Assembly: GCA_007132465.1 (NCBI GenBank)
Contig: SLOP01000009.1
Coordinates: forward strand, 28,838-92,837
DNA: 64,000 nt
Source of the DNA: Candidatus Izemoplasma sp.
GTDB lineage: Bacteria; Bacillota_I; Bacilli_A; Izemoplasmatales; Izemoplasmataceae
Direction of reading: 5' to 3'
Below, one piece after another: positions 8,885 to 17,213 of the stretch. Positions within the stretch are counted from its first letter, which is position 1; the number at the start of each line of letters is the position of its first letter. The position numbers and the translations under genes were made by a program. Below the pieces are notes generated by a model. It did not search any database and had not been told where the DNA came from. It saw only the letters and a program-made list of their open reading frames with translations.

Positions 8885-8900
8885 ATTATAACCGATTATA
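8885..8900 (-). promoter_or_regulatory. Probable -10 region(s) upstream of pcp
   Basis: On the minus strand two overlapping-register TATAAT hexamers occur (8890-8885 and 8900-8895) about 35-45 bases before the pcp start. No convincing -35 accompanies either one. Confidence 0.45.
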
Positions 8901-8960
8901 CGCCTTTTTTCACGTCTAATGACATTATATCGCTAGGTTTTCGTCGCGACTTTCAGACGC

Positions 8961-8985
8961 AAAAAAGGGTGCCGCCGCACCCTTT
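8961..8985 (-). terminator. Rho-independent terminator of the serine protease gene
   Basis: AAAGGGTGC-GGCG-GCACCCTTTT on the minus strand ends in a T run. The stem overlaps the TAA stop of the protease gene. Confidence 0.85.
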
Positions 8986-9748
8986 AGTCGCTGTCGTTTG
9001 ATTCTTCCTCAGAAGCGATGATGCCAGCCTCGCGCAAAAAATCATGCACTTTGGTTAACGGAATAGCCAGGCCGTTGTTGTCGGTTTCCGCCCCACCCCA
9101 CGTGTTGATGCCAACGAGGTTGCCTGATACGTCGACGAGCGCGCCGCCGCTTGAACCGCGATAAATCAGCGCATCGTGCAATATCACTTCGAAGTCGACG
9201 TTGGCGATATCGACCATGCGTTTATAGGTGCCGTAGGTGACAATGCCATCGATTTTTCTCGGGCTGCCGATGGCGAGCACCATCTCACCGCGACGTAAGG
9301 GATCGTCGTAGCGTGCGAAAATATCGATGACATCCCGCGCCACCGCCGAGCGATTCACCCTAAGGAGTGAGAGATCGTAGGCTTCGTTTTCATGCACCAT
9401 TTCGGCAATTATATCGCTATCGTCGTCGCGACTTCGGACCGTGTAATCGACGTGTTCGCGGCCGTCACGATCGGTCACATGGTAGTTGGTCAAGACATAC
9501 ATAAAATCATCGTCTTCAAAGACGACAACGCCGCTGCCTTGTGAATTTGCCAGCACGCTCAGCCGTGTGGCGCCCATGTATATGGTCGTTTCAACGATGA
9601 CGTTTGACGTTCGTGCGCGGTCGCGCGATTCAATGAGTGCAAGCTGAAACGCATCGACGTCGTTGCTAAGGCCGACATCAATCAATGAACATCCGATGAG
9701 CTGTGCAGTCAACAACAGTGCAACCGCCAACGTGAGAAACCGTTTCAT
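8984..9748 (-). CDS. Trypsin-like serine protease lipoprotein (HtrA/DegS-like catalytic domain, no PDZ)
   Basis: Extracytoplasmic serine protease of the S1C type, 254 residues. The start is ATG 9748 with AAGGGG upstream. The signal peptide ends in the lipobox LIGC. The catalytic triad is seen as NYHVTD (His, about residue 87), YDLSLLRV (Asp, about 123) and RGSSGGALVD (Ser, about 197). The protein stops soon after the protease domain, so the PDZ domain of classical HtrA is absent. A single-gene transcript is expected: its own promoter lies at 9861-9889 and a terminator overlaps the stop. A role in surface protein quality control or processing is inferred. Confidence 0.88.
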   Translation of the reverse strand: MKRFLTLAVALLLTAQLIGCSLIDVGLSNDVDAFQLALIESRDRARTSNVIVETTIYMGATRLSVLANSQGSGVVVFEDDDFMYVLTNYHVTDRDGREHVDYTVRSRDDDSDIIAEMVHENEAYDLSLLRVNRSAVARDVIDIFARYDDPLRRGEMVLAIGSPRKIDGIVTYGTYKRMVDIANVDFEVILHDALIYRGSSGGALVDVSGNLVGINTWGGAETDNNGLAIPLTKVHDFLREAGIIASEEESNDSD

Positions 9749-9860
9749 ATAATCACCCCTTGCGTGCAAGCGCACGCGGTTTGGTTTGTCGTGTTCGTTG
9801 CTGGAATATGCGCCGAGCCCTTGGATAAGGTCACGGTTTGCGAGACAATGTGTTGTTCTC

Positions 9861-9889
9861 ATTGTACTGCGTCAGTGCGTTTTTGTAAA
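9861..9889 (-). promoter_or_regulatory. Sigma-A promoter of the serine protease gene
   Basis: Minus strand: TTTACA (9889-9884), 17-base spacer, TACAAT (9866-9861). The start codon is about 110 bases downstream. It is back to back with the promoter at 9917-9945. Confidence 0.75.
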
Positions 9890-9916
9890 CCACGGTGCGC
9901 AATCTCCGCGCGTGCG

Positions 9917-9945
9917 TTTACATCTGCGAGTGCATACGGTATAAT
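9917..9945 (+). promoter_or_regulatory. Sigma-A promoter of the isoprenoid operon
   Basis: TTTACA at 9917-9922 and a perfect TATAAT at 9940-9945 with a 17-base spacer. The first gene starts 29 bases after the -10. Confidence 0.85.
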
Positions 9946-9974
9946 CAAGGTGAAAAACCAAAGGTGGGATACAC

Positions 9975-10844
9975 ATGGAAACAACCGACGTGCACGAGCA
10001 CGTGGAATCAATCATTAAAACACACAGCCAAAGTTTTTATAAGGCGTTTGCGTTGTTGCCCGAAGCTAAGGCGCGCGCAGTGTTTGCTATTTACGCGTTT
10101 TGTCGAACGGCTGACGACGCCATCGATGTCCATCGCGACATCGCTCGGATTGATGAGTTGGAAAAACACCTGAAAGCGACCTTTGAGGGCAATCCTCCTC
10201 AGGATCCGTTGTTTCAGGCGTTGGCAGAAGCCATTGAAGCTTTTCCCTCCAACATCGACCCATACTTGGAATTGCTGGGTGGGCTGCGCGATGATTACAA
10301 CCCGACGCCGATGAAAACCGACGCCGATTTAGACGACTACTGTTATAACGTCGCCGGCACGGTCGGGGTGATGCTGCTGCCAGTGTTGGCATCGAAGACC
10401 ATTAAAAAGAAAAAGAAAAAATTGACCGATGTCGCCATTGAACTCGGCAAAGCAATGCAAATCACCAACATCCTCCGCGACGTGCGTGATGACCTTATCA
10501 ACGATCGCATTTATTTTTCTGAAGAGACCATGGAACAGCATAAACTTGAAATCGAGATTACGCGCACCGGCCTGGTGACACCCGAATGGATTTCAATGAT
10601 GGAGCACTACATCGGTCTGGCGAAGGAAAAGTATCGCGTCTTTTACGATCACGTCGATTTGTTTGATCACGACGCCAGGTACCCGACGATGCTCGCCGCG
10701 ACCTTGTATGAAGCGATTTTAGACAAAATCGCTCACAAGGGGTACCGTAACCTCAACCGTCGTTACGATGTCGGTTCGTTGAAGAAATGGATGCTTGCTC
10801 GGCGAGTGAGAAAAACACTGCATAAACGAGGATTAGACGAATGA
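9975..10844 (+). CDS. Squalene/phytoene synthase family protein
   Basis: Head-to-head prenyl transferase, 289 residues, typical for the family. It condenses two prenyl diphosphates (FPP or GGPP) into a C30 or C40 chain. Visible motifs are HSQSFYKAFALLP at the start, the first Asp-rich site in FCRTADDAID (about residue 42), YNVAGTVGVML (about 121-131) and the second Asp-rich region QITNILRDVRDD (about 160-171). The start is ATG 9975 after AGGTGG. It overlaps the next gene as ATGA. Whether the product is squalene, dehydrosqualene or phytoene cannot be read from the sequence; no desaturase or cyclase gene is in this window. Confidence 0.9.
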   Translation: METTDVHEHVESIIKTHSQSFYKAFALLPEAKARAVFAIYAFCRTADDAIDVHRDIARIDELEKHLKATFEGNPPQDPLFQALAEAIEAFPSNIDPYLELLGGLRDDYNPTPMKTDADLDDYCYNVAGTVGVMLLPVLASKTIKKKKKKLTDVAIELGKAMQITNILRDVRDDLINDRIYFSEETMEQHKLEIEITRTGLVTPEWISMMEHYIGLAKEKYRVFYDHVDLFDHDARYPTMLAATLYEAILDKIAHKGYRNLNRRYDVGSLKKWMLARRVRKTLHKRGLDE

Positions 10845-11473
10845 TTGGTTTGGCGCTCTCATACGGTTTTGTCTTCACCGTCATTGCTTTGAGCGCGGTC
10901 CTTCACAATCGCAAGGTGCTTAACGACGAGGGGGCTCGAAAGTTCATCCACATTGGCGTGGCCAACTGGTGGCTTTTGGCGATGGTTGTCTTTGCGGGCG
11001 AACCTTTCTGGATGGCGGCGATTCCCCCCGCCACCTTTATTGTCTTAAATTATCTCTCCTACCGCTACCACCTCGTGCGTGCCATGGAACGAGAGACCAA
11101 AACCACCGGTGATTTAGGCACGGTCTATTATGCCATCAGCTTGTTTATCATTGCCTTCTTCGCGTTTTACTTTGACATCACACGCATCGGGGCGCTGGCC
11201 ATTCTTATCATGGGCTATGGCGATGGTTTCGCAGCCATCGTCGGCAAAGCCGTGAACAGTACGCTCTTACGCCCGGGAAAAACCGTCGCCGGCACCGTAA
11301 CAATGGTGACGGTGTCTTTAATTATTGGTGTGGTGCTTTTTCCTCCCACCGCGTGGGTATTCATCGTGCTCATTGCCTTGGCGGCTGGGCTGGTGGAGTT
11401 GCTGACACCGCGTGGCTTTGATAACGTGACGGTGCCATTCGCCGTCTTTATGATGGGAGTGCTGTTGTTATGA
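10841..11473 (+). CDS. Dolichol/phytol kinase-like (VTE5/SEC59-type) membrane protein
   Basis: Polytopic membrane protein of 210 residues in the phosphatidate cytidylyltransferase / polyprenol kinase superfamily. Diagnostic motifs are DEGARKFIHIGVAN (about residue 31) and the nucleotide-site motif MGYGDGFAAIVGKAVN (about 124), followed by a basic stretch and LRPGKTVAGT. Members of the VTE5 branch phosphorylate phytol or other prenyl alcohols with CTP. ATGA overlaps at both ends place it between the synthase and the DUF92 protein, so translation is coupled. The kinase role is inferred from family and neighbours; a lipid cytidylyltransferase activity is the alternative, but the length and motifs fit VTE5-like kinases better. 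Confidence 0.75.
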   Translation: MIGLALSYGFVFTVIALSAVLHNRKVLNDEGARKFIHIGVANWWLLAMVVFAGEPFWMAAIPPATFIVLNYLSYRYHLVRAMERETKTTGDLGTVYYAISLFIIAFFAFYFDITRIGALAILIMGYGDGFAAIVGKAVNSTLLRPGKTVAGTVTMVTVSLIIGVVLFPPTAWVFIVLIALAAGLVELLTPRGFDNVTVPFAVFMMGVLLL

Positions 11474-12213
11474 CCACGTTGTTGCTTGGCTTCACCATAA
11501 GCACCATCATCGCTCTGTTAGCGTTTGCTAAAAAAAGCTTGAGTGAATCAGGTGCCTTGGCGGCCATCTTTGTCGGCACGGTTATTTATTTCACGCTCGG
11601 CTGGTTTGCTTTCCTTTATTTGATTGTCTTTTTCGGTAGCGCCACCGCACTCAACGTGCTTGATGACAACAGTGAACCGAGTCAACGCAATGCGCTTCAG
11701 GTGCTCGCCAACGCCTTGTTGGCTACACTCTTCGCCGTGCTATATGCTTTTACCGACCAATCAATTTACGTTTTTCTTTACTTTTTAAGCGTTGCCGCCA
11801 GCGCCAGCGACACCTGGGCAAGCGATGTTGGTAAACTGTCCAAGCGGCTTCCTAGAAACCTGCTTACGTGGCGCATGATGCAAACGGGATTGTCTGGGGG
11901 TGTGACGTTACTTGGGTTCATCGCCAGCATGTTCGCTTCGGCACTGTTTGCCTTATTAGCGTGGATTGCCCTTGGCGATGTCACCTTGGTCGTGTATCTG
12001 TGGCTGTTCGCTACGCTCGCAAGCATCATTGACAGCGCCTTAGGCGTCGTTCAAGTCAAGTACTTGCGAGAAGGGAAAATCACCGAGGACCGTCGCGATG
12101 GAGCCAAGCGGCATTCGGGGATTGCTTGGTTAAACAACAACCTCGTCAACATCTTAAGCAACGCGTTGACCATCGGCCTCTTTGTGGTGTTGTTTGGTTC
12201 GCGGTTGTTTTAA
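11470..12213 (+). CDS. DUF92 family membrane protein, VTE6-like prenyl-phosphate kinase candidate
   Basis: Integral membrane protein of 247 residues with about six hydrophobic segments. DUF92 hallmarks are LSESGALAAIFVGT near the N-terminus and SASDTWASDVGKLS...PRNLLTWR...TGLSGGVTLLG in the middle. Plant and cyanobacterial VTE6 proteins of this family convert phytyl phosphate to phytyl diphosphate. It is the last gene of the operon, overlaps its predecessor as ATGA and is followed by a terminator. Together the three genes could convert a prenyl alcohol to its diphosphate and then to a C30/C40 chain. Function is inference; family membership is clear. Confidence 0.8.
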   Translation: MTTLLLGFTISTIIALLAFAKKSLSESGALAAIFVGTVIYFTLGWFAFLYLIVFFGSATALNVLDDNSEPSQRNALQVLANALLATLFAVLYAFTDQSIYVFLYFLSVAASASDTWASDVGKLSKRLPRNLLTWRMMQTGLSGGVTLLGFIASMFASALFALLAWIALGDVTLVVYLWLFATLASIIDSALGVVQVKYLREGKITEDRRDGAKRHSGIAWLNNNLVNILSNALTIGLFVVLFGSRLF

Positions 12214-12229
12214 CAACAGACGTAAGAAA

Positions 12230-12262
12230 AAATGGCGGATTTTCCGCCATTTCTTCTTTTTT
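12230..12262. terminator. Bidirectional rho-independent terminator
   Basis: AATGGCGGA-TTT-TCCGCCATT with a T-rich run downstream on the plus strand and an A run upstream, which is a T run on the minus strand. It ends the isoprenoid operon and the convergent PHP gene. Confidence 0.85.
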
Positions 12263-12270
12263 TTTGCTAA

Positions 12271-13098
12271 TCATCGGTGTAACGCTGTGAGAAATGCATC
12301 TAGTTCATCGCCGCTTAGGGTTGCTTCGCCGAGCGACAAGTGTTGTTTATCGTTGGGAATGCCGTGGTAATCGCTGCCGGCAGTGATGAGCCACCCGCGG
12401 TCGCGAGCGAGGGTTTCGTAGTGCCGCTTTTGGGTTGGGGTGTGTCTGCCGTAGTACGCTTCAATGCCGTCAAAATCATACGTCGATAGGACCTTGTCGT
12501 GAATGGTTGCTTTCAACAAGCCCGGGTGCGCAAGCACCACGAGGACGTTGTGCTGCCGCAACAAATCCAAGCCTTCTTGAACGCTCAGTTCGGTGGAGGG
12601 CACAAACGACCGACAGTGATCACCAATGAACCGGTTGAAAATGTCATTGTGCGTGTACTGCGGGTAACGGTTGATGATGGCCTTGGCGATGTGGGGCCGT
12701 GCGATGATGCCATCCGATACGGCGAGCACGTCGTCATAGGTGATGTGAATAGCTTCGTGAATTGCCAGGTTTTTAATGAACGTTTTGGCGCGGTTTTCGC
12801 GGCCTTCACGGATCATCGTGTAGTACGCTTTCATCGCCTTGGCATCGTAAGCCTCGTCACGAAAATACCCAAGCAAATGGACGCTTTTGCCATCTTCAAG
12901 GGTTGAGAGTTCAATGCCTGGGATGTAAGCGACGCCGTATTGGTCGCCTAGGGCACGGTTTTGTTTCACGTTGGTGCATACGTCATGATCGGTGATGGCG
13001 ATCATGTCGACGCCTCGTTCCTTAGCCAACGCGAACAGTTCTTCGTTGGTGTTACGGCCATCAGAATCGGTGGTATGCATGTGTAAGTCAGCTTTCAT
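12271..13098 (-). CDS. PHP-domain phosphoesterase (YciV/TrpH-like)
   Basis: Cytosolic metal-dependent phosphoesterase, 275 residues. The PHP metal motifs are MKADLHMHTTDSDG at the N-terminus, ITDHD (about residue 35), PGIELS (about 61), ARPHIA and VLAHPG, and TAGSDYHG near the C-terminus. This pattern fits the YciV/TrpH (RNase AM / 3',5'-nucleotide phosphatase) subgroup rather than DNA polymerase PHP domains. The start is ATG 13098 with AGGTGA upstream. It appears monocistronic. Confidence 0.85.
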   Translation of the reverse strand: MKADLHMHTTDSDGRNTNEELFALAKERGVDMIAITDHDVCTNVKQNRALGDQYGVAYIPGIELSTLEDGKSVHLLGYFRDEAYDAKAMKAYYTMIREGRENRAKTFIKNLAIHEAIHITYDDVLAVSDGIIARPHIAKAIINRYPQYTHNDIFNRFIGDHCRSFVPSTELSVQEGLDLLRQHNVLVVLAHPGLLKATIHDKVLSTYDFDGIEAYYGRHTPTQKRHYETLARDRGWLITAGSDYHGIPNDKQHLSLGEATLSGDELDAFLTALHR

Positions 13099-13176
13099 GG
13101 GTTCACCTCGCTTAGGTCATCATTATCCTAACATGGTTACGTGGTTCTGTCATGATCAGTGCTTTGATTGAACGGC

Positions 13177-15531
13177 TTAAGCCTTCTCAGTCAGTGTGAT
13201 GGTGTGGGCGGGAATTGCCAATTGCTTGGCGAGCACGCGCTCGCGGTCGTGACATGTGAACACCAGCACTTGCCTAGTGTGGCGCATGATGTGTAAGGTT
13301 TTGAGCGCTGCGGTCAGCCTGGCTTCATCGTACGCGACAAACGCATCATCCAAAAGCAACGGCAGATGTTGCTTGCCAAGCGTATCCAACAAGCCGACGC
13401 GCAAGGCGAAATAGATTTGATCGAGCGTCCCGCGCGAGAAGTGTTCGGGTGACTCAAAATCCCCGCTACGCTTGTCGTAGGCGGTGAACGCCATGGTTTT
13501 TTTCACTTTGATGTCGCGGTAGCGTCCGCGCGTAAACGTATGAACATACTCGCCGATTTTTTCGCTCAACACCGGCGCAAAGTTTTCTTCAATCGCCGCC
13601 ACCGCCCGTTCGATGATGTCGATGGCGCGTTGGTGGCGTTGACGCTTGGCCATAAGTTCATCGCGGCGGGTGCGTTGTGCGTCGAGTTCGTGTTCGACGG
13701 TTTCAAGTGGCCGGTGCGTCGCTTCGGTAGACTCGATTTGGTGTTTGAGTTTGTCGATGGCCACGCGTCGCTCGTTGATCTCTGAGGTCAGCTCGTCGCG
13801 CGATTGTTGAACCTCATCGAGGTCATCGAACGCGATGGCCTCGGCGGTCGAATCGACGCGCGCCGTCAAGGCGTCAACTGTTTCACCGTCTAACAGATCG
13901 TCGAGGCGTACCCGCAACGCGTCTATGTCTTTTTTTATGGCGTGGTATTGGCGGTGTTTATCGCGGATGGTTTTTAACCCTTCAAGCGAGTCGACGTGAT
14001 GTTGATGATGCAAGGCTTGGAGGGTTTTGCGCGCTGTATCCGCCCGGTCGTCTTGGGTGGTGATGGCTGTCGTTTTCGCGTCGATAGCGGTTTTAAGATC
14101 GCTTAAGCGCTCGTGATTGGCCAGGGTGCTGAGGGCGGTTTCATAGATTGCCTCAAGGGCCGCCGCCGAGTCGATGCCATGGTGTGCTTGGATGCGACGC
14201 ATTGTATCGGCGGGTTCGCACGCCGCGTCGGCTTGGTCGCGCCACGTGTTTAGGCGCGTGGCAAGCCGCGTTTCACGGTGGCGGCAAACGGCCACCAGCG
14301 GCGTTAAGACGAGCCACGCGATCAGCGTTAACCCAGTGTACCAACGGCGTTTGAGCCAGCGTTTGGTGTGTTCAAGGCACTTGATGCACTCAGCGGTAGC
14401 ATGGCGTTTTTTAGCGAGGCGATTTCGCATGTGCGTGGCATGCGCGCAAGCCGCTTCATCATGTTTGGCCGCGGCTTCACGGTAGGCTTGACGATCGGCG
14501 ATGATGCGCGTTGGATTTTGACGTTCGGATAAGGTTTGCGCCAGGTCACGTTGTTTACGTCGGAGTTCGTTTAGCTCTTTTTCCAGCGCTTCGCGTTGTT
14601 CGAGGGCGTTGGTCATGGTGGTGGTCGCTTGAAGGTATCGATCAACGGCGTCAGCGTCAAACTCGGCATAAGGAGCGAGGGCGTTGAGGGCGTTGTTGCG
14701 TTCGTTGATGGTGTCGTTTAGGGCTTTGACTTTAGCGTGTTTTGCGTTGATGCGGGCTTGGGTTTTGGCGGCGAGCGCGTGGTCGAGGTCGGCGTGGATG
14801 CGCTCGCGCTTCTGTAGTTCTAGGCGCAAGTTCTCGAGCGTCGCTTTCATCTCGAGCGTGTCGTCATGGGCGCGGTAGATGGCGTCGCGTTCAGCTTCAA
14901 GGCGTTGCACGGCATCGATGGTTTTGGCTAGGGGGCGGGTCGGGGCTTTTTCGGTGCCGATGGCGTCGCGCGCTTTGGTCAGTTCACCGATTGCTTGCGT
15001 CGGACTGAACGCTTCTGAGCCTGAGGCAAGGAGGTTACCGGCGCGACGAATGACCTCGTCAGCGACGGCTTCGTCGGTTTTTCCTTCCAGTTGGCGAACG
15101 CTCAAGGTGTTGGTGTAAAGCGTGTAGGGTACATCGAAAAATGCGCCGAGATCTGGCAATTTCGTGTGGTCGTCTTTGAACAGCCGCTCAGTGATGTCTT
15201 CACCGGTGGTGTTGTGGGTTATGGTGATAGGGTTTTTGGCGCCTTTGCGAAGATCGCGACGGATGCGGTAGGGTTTGCCTTCGTGGGTCACGACGAGGCT
15301 TCCGCCGTAGTCATCGGTGTCTTTAGGGCGATACCGGTCGTGGTCGTCTAACAAAACACGACGCTTCAATCCGGGCTTGATGAACCCATAGAGCACCGCT
15401 TCAATGAAGGCGTGGATGGTGGTTTTTCCGCTTTCGTTTTCCCCTTCGATGACGTTGATGCCGTCGGAGAGGTCAACGCGGGTTTGCCTGAACTTGCCAA
15501 ACGCGCGGATGTCAAGCTCGTTGATGATCAT
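13177..15531 (-). CDS. SbcC/Rad50-type ATPase (YhaN-like)
   Basis: Coiled-coil ABC-type ATPase of a nuclease complex, 784 residues, shorter than SbcC (over 1000) and than Bacillus YhaN (about 960). The N-terminus carries INELDIRAFGKF and the Walker A motif GENESGKTT; the C-terminus carries the signature-like FSRGTLDQIYFALRVGLLD and Walker B LPLLLDDAFVAYDEAR. Long helical coiled coils fill the middle. At the midpoint are CIKC (about residue 383), a zinc-hook-like CxxC, and then a hydrophobic segment (about 397-417), as in YhaN-type proteins. It overlaps the SbcD-like gene as ATGA, the usual pairing, so the two proteins should form a DNA end-processing complex. Confidence 0.85.
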   Translation of the reverse strand: MIINELDIRAFGKFRQTRVDLSDGINVIEGENESGKTTIHAFIEAVLYGFIKPGLKRRVLLDDHDRYRPKDTDDYGGSLVVTHEGKPYRIRRDLRKGAKNPITITHNTTGEDITERLFKDDHTKLPDLGAFFDVPYTLYTNTLSVRQLEGKTDEAVADEVIRRAGNLLASGSEAFSPTQAIGELTKARDAIGTEKAPTRPLAKTIDAVQRLEAERDAIYRAHDDTLEMKATLENLRLELQKRERIHADLDHALAAKTQARINAKHAKVKALNDTINERNNALNALAPYAEFDADAVDRYLQATTTMTNALEQREALEKELNELRRKQRDLAQTLSERQNPTRIIADRQAYREAAAKHDEAACAHATHMRNRLAKKRHATAECIKCLEHTKRWLKRRWYTGLTLIAWLVLTPLVAVCRHRETRLATRLNTWRDQADAACEPADTMRRIQAHHGIDSAAALEAIYETALSTLANHERLSDLKTAIDAKTTAITTQDDRADTARKTLQALHHQHHVDSLEGLKTIRDKHRQYHAIKKDIDALRVRLDDLLDGETVDALTARVDSTAEAIAFDDLDEVQQSRDELTSEINERRVAIDKLKHQIESTEATHRPLETVEHELDAQRTRRDELMAKRQRHQRAIDIIERAVAAIEENFAPVLSEKIGEYVHTFTRGRYRDIKVKKTMAFTAYDKRSGDFESPEHFSRGTLDQIYFALRVGLLDTLGKQHLPLLLDDAFVAYDEARLTAALKTLHIMRHTRQVLVFTCHDRERVLAKQLAIPAHTITLTEKA

Positions 15532-16592
15532 CCTTCATCACCGCTTTCAAGCAAGGCACGGAGCGCGAGTCTGAGGGCCTCTTCGTCACCTTTATCACGT
15601 TCGAATTCGTCGATGACGGCTTCGATGATGGTATCCTTGTGTGCTTTTCTGAGTTGCTTCAGATCGAGGTCGACGGTGGTGTTATCAACGCATTCAAGGT
15701 GGTAATGCCCTTCGCTTAAAACATCAAAAAAAGCCGAGTCGAGGATGAGGTGTGGGCTGATATGGCCTTGAAAGACAAGCCGAAGCATGTCTTTTTTCTT
15801 CTCCCGGCGACTGAACGCCGCATCGACTTTTTGACGGATGTCATGGGTGGTATCCTCAGGAGTTAAGGTGATTGATTTCACCACGAAACGTCGTGTAGCA
15901 AAAGGCTCAAAGGTTGCGGTGATGGGTTTTTCAAGCGTCCCGGTGATGTAGCCTTTGGCGTCGGTTTCAGAAAAATCGATCGGCTCTAGGTTGCCAGCAT
16001 AGGCAATGTGTGGTGCAAGCAGAGCGTGTTTATGAATGTGTCCGAGCGCAATATAATCAAATGCCGTGGCTTTGAGGGTTTTTAGGTCAATCAAGTAGTG
16101 AGGATCTTTAGGGTTGGTGACATCACCATGCAAGCAGAGCACGTTTATGCGGTCGGGGTTGAGGTTTTCGTCGATGGTGTGTAACTTGTCGAGGGAAAAA
16201 TCATCGGTGTTTAATCCGTACACCTCAACGTCACCCACGCGCACCGGTTTCAGCGATCCGTCAAAGATGTGGACGTGCTCGAGGCGGTTTAAATGTGCGT
16301 ACGCTTTCGCATGCAACATGTCGTCATGGTTGCCGACGACGACGAACACGGGTTTTCCCGTGGCGTTCATGCGCGTGAAGACGGCTTCAATTTTCGACAC
16401 CGGAATACGGGCATGATCAAACAGATCCCCACACACAAAAAGCATGTCCGCGTCGGCTTTGACGTGGTCAAGCAAGCGATAGACACTTTCTTCAATCTCG
16501 CGCACGCGATCGGCGTGTGCGGTGGCGTTGCTAAATGAGGCATGGGTCATCTTGGTGCCGAGGTGCCAATCGGCGGTGTGAATAAATCGCAT
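15528..16592 (-). CDS. SbcD/Mre11-type metallophosphoesterase (YhaO-like DNA exonuclease)
   Basis: Calcineurin-like phosphoesterase, 354 residues, nuclease partner of the adjacent ATPase. All Mre11 metal motifs are visible: FIHTADWHLG (N-terminus), VCGDLFDHA, VVGNHDDML, CLHGDV and LGHIHKHAL. The remaining C-terminal part is the capping/dimerisation region. The start is ATG 16592, preceded by a GGGGGAAACCC-type site. It lies 15 bases downstream of the DUF445 gene and overlaps the ATPase gene by four bases. Confidence 0.9.
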   Translation of the reverse strand: MRFIHTADWHLGTKMTHASFSNATAHADRVREIEESVYRLLDHVKADADMLFVCGDLFDHARIPVSKIEAVFTRMNATGKPVFVVVGNHDDMLHAKAYAHLNRLEHVHIFDGSLKPVRVGDVEVYGLNTDDFSLDKLHTIDENLNPDRINVLCLHGDVTNPKDPHYLIDLKTLKATAFDYIALGHIHKHALLAPHIAYAGNLEPIDFSETDAKGYITGTLEKPITATFEPFATRRFVVKSITLTPEDTTHDIRQKVDAAFSRREKKKDMLRLVFQGHISPHLILDSAFFDVLSEGHYHLECVDNTTVDLDLKQLRKAHKDTIIEAVIDEFERDKGDEEALRLALRALLESGDEG

Positions 16593-16607
16593 GGGTTTCC
16601 CCCTTCG

Positions 16608-17204
16608 TTAAGATAACAAGATGATGGCTTGAACGAAGCCGATGAGCGCGCCGAGCACAAAACCGAGCCGTTCGATGTGTCGCAGTTCCTTCTTGACTAA
16701 CCCTAAAATCAGGGCTTCAAAGGATTGCGTGTCCATGGCGTTGATTTTCGTCTCGACGAGCGATGGAATGTCGACGTTGTCGAGGCCCTTGTCTTTCATT
16801 GCCGCAAACAAGGTTTCGATTAACGCGTCACCCTCGCGCTCGATGTAGCGGTCAACGGCGTGTTCCACGTTGGTGCCGAGAATGCTTTTGAACATCGCCG
16901 GTAAGATCGCTTCGATGCGGGCGGCGAGTTCTTGTTTAAGGGTGGTTTTAAAGGCGTGTTTGGTCTCGTCGTTTACAAAGTCATCGTAGAGCGTTTCTTT
17001 ATCAAGCAGTTCGCGTTCAATGGCTTCGCCAAGAGCGCGGGCGATTTTCGCTTTGCGTTTGGGGATGACGCCTTGGAAACGAAAAAAGAGCACGCGTCGT
17101 GGTCGGTGTGGGCGAAAGAGCATGCGGATGGCGATGGCGTTGGTCATGTAGCCGATGGCGCCGCCAATCAAGACGACAAAAATGAGCTGAACAGGGGTTG
17201 GCAT
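16608..17204 (-). CDS. DUF445 family membrane protein
   Basis: Membrane protein of 198 residues of the DUF445 (YheB-like) family. The N-terminal segment GGAIGYMTNAIAIRMLFRPHRP and the following VIPKRKAKIARALGEAIE are the family signature. A C-terminal hydrophobic helix (FVLGALIGFVQAIILL) closes the protein. It is shorter than Bacillus YheB (about 375) and corresponds to a single-unit form. No biochemical role is established for the family. It is the second gene of the TM2-DUF445-sbcD-sbcC operon. Confidence 0.82.
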   Translation of the reverse strand: MPTPVQLIFVVLIGGAIGYMTNAIAIRMLFRPHRPRRVLFFRFQGVIPKRKAKIARALGEAIERELLDKETLYDDFVNDETKHAFKTTLKQELAARIEAILPAMFKSILGTNVEHAVDRYIEREGDALIETLFAAMKDKGLDNVDIPSLVETKINAMDTQSFEALILGLVKKELRHIERLGFVLGALIGFVQAIILLS

Positions 17205-17213
17205 GATGGACTC

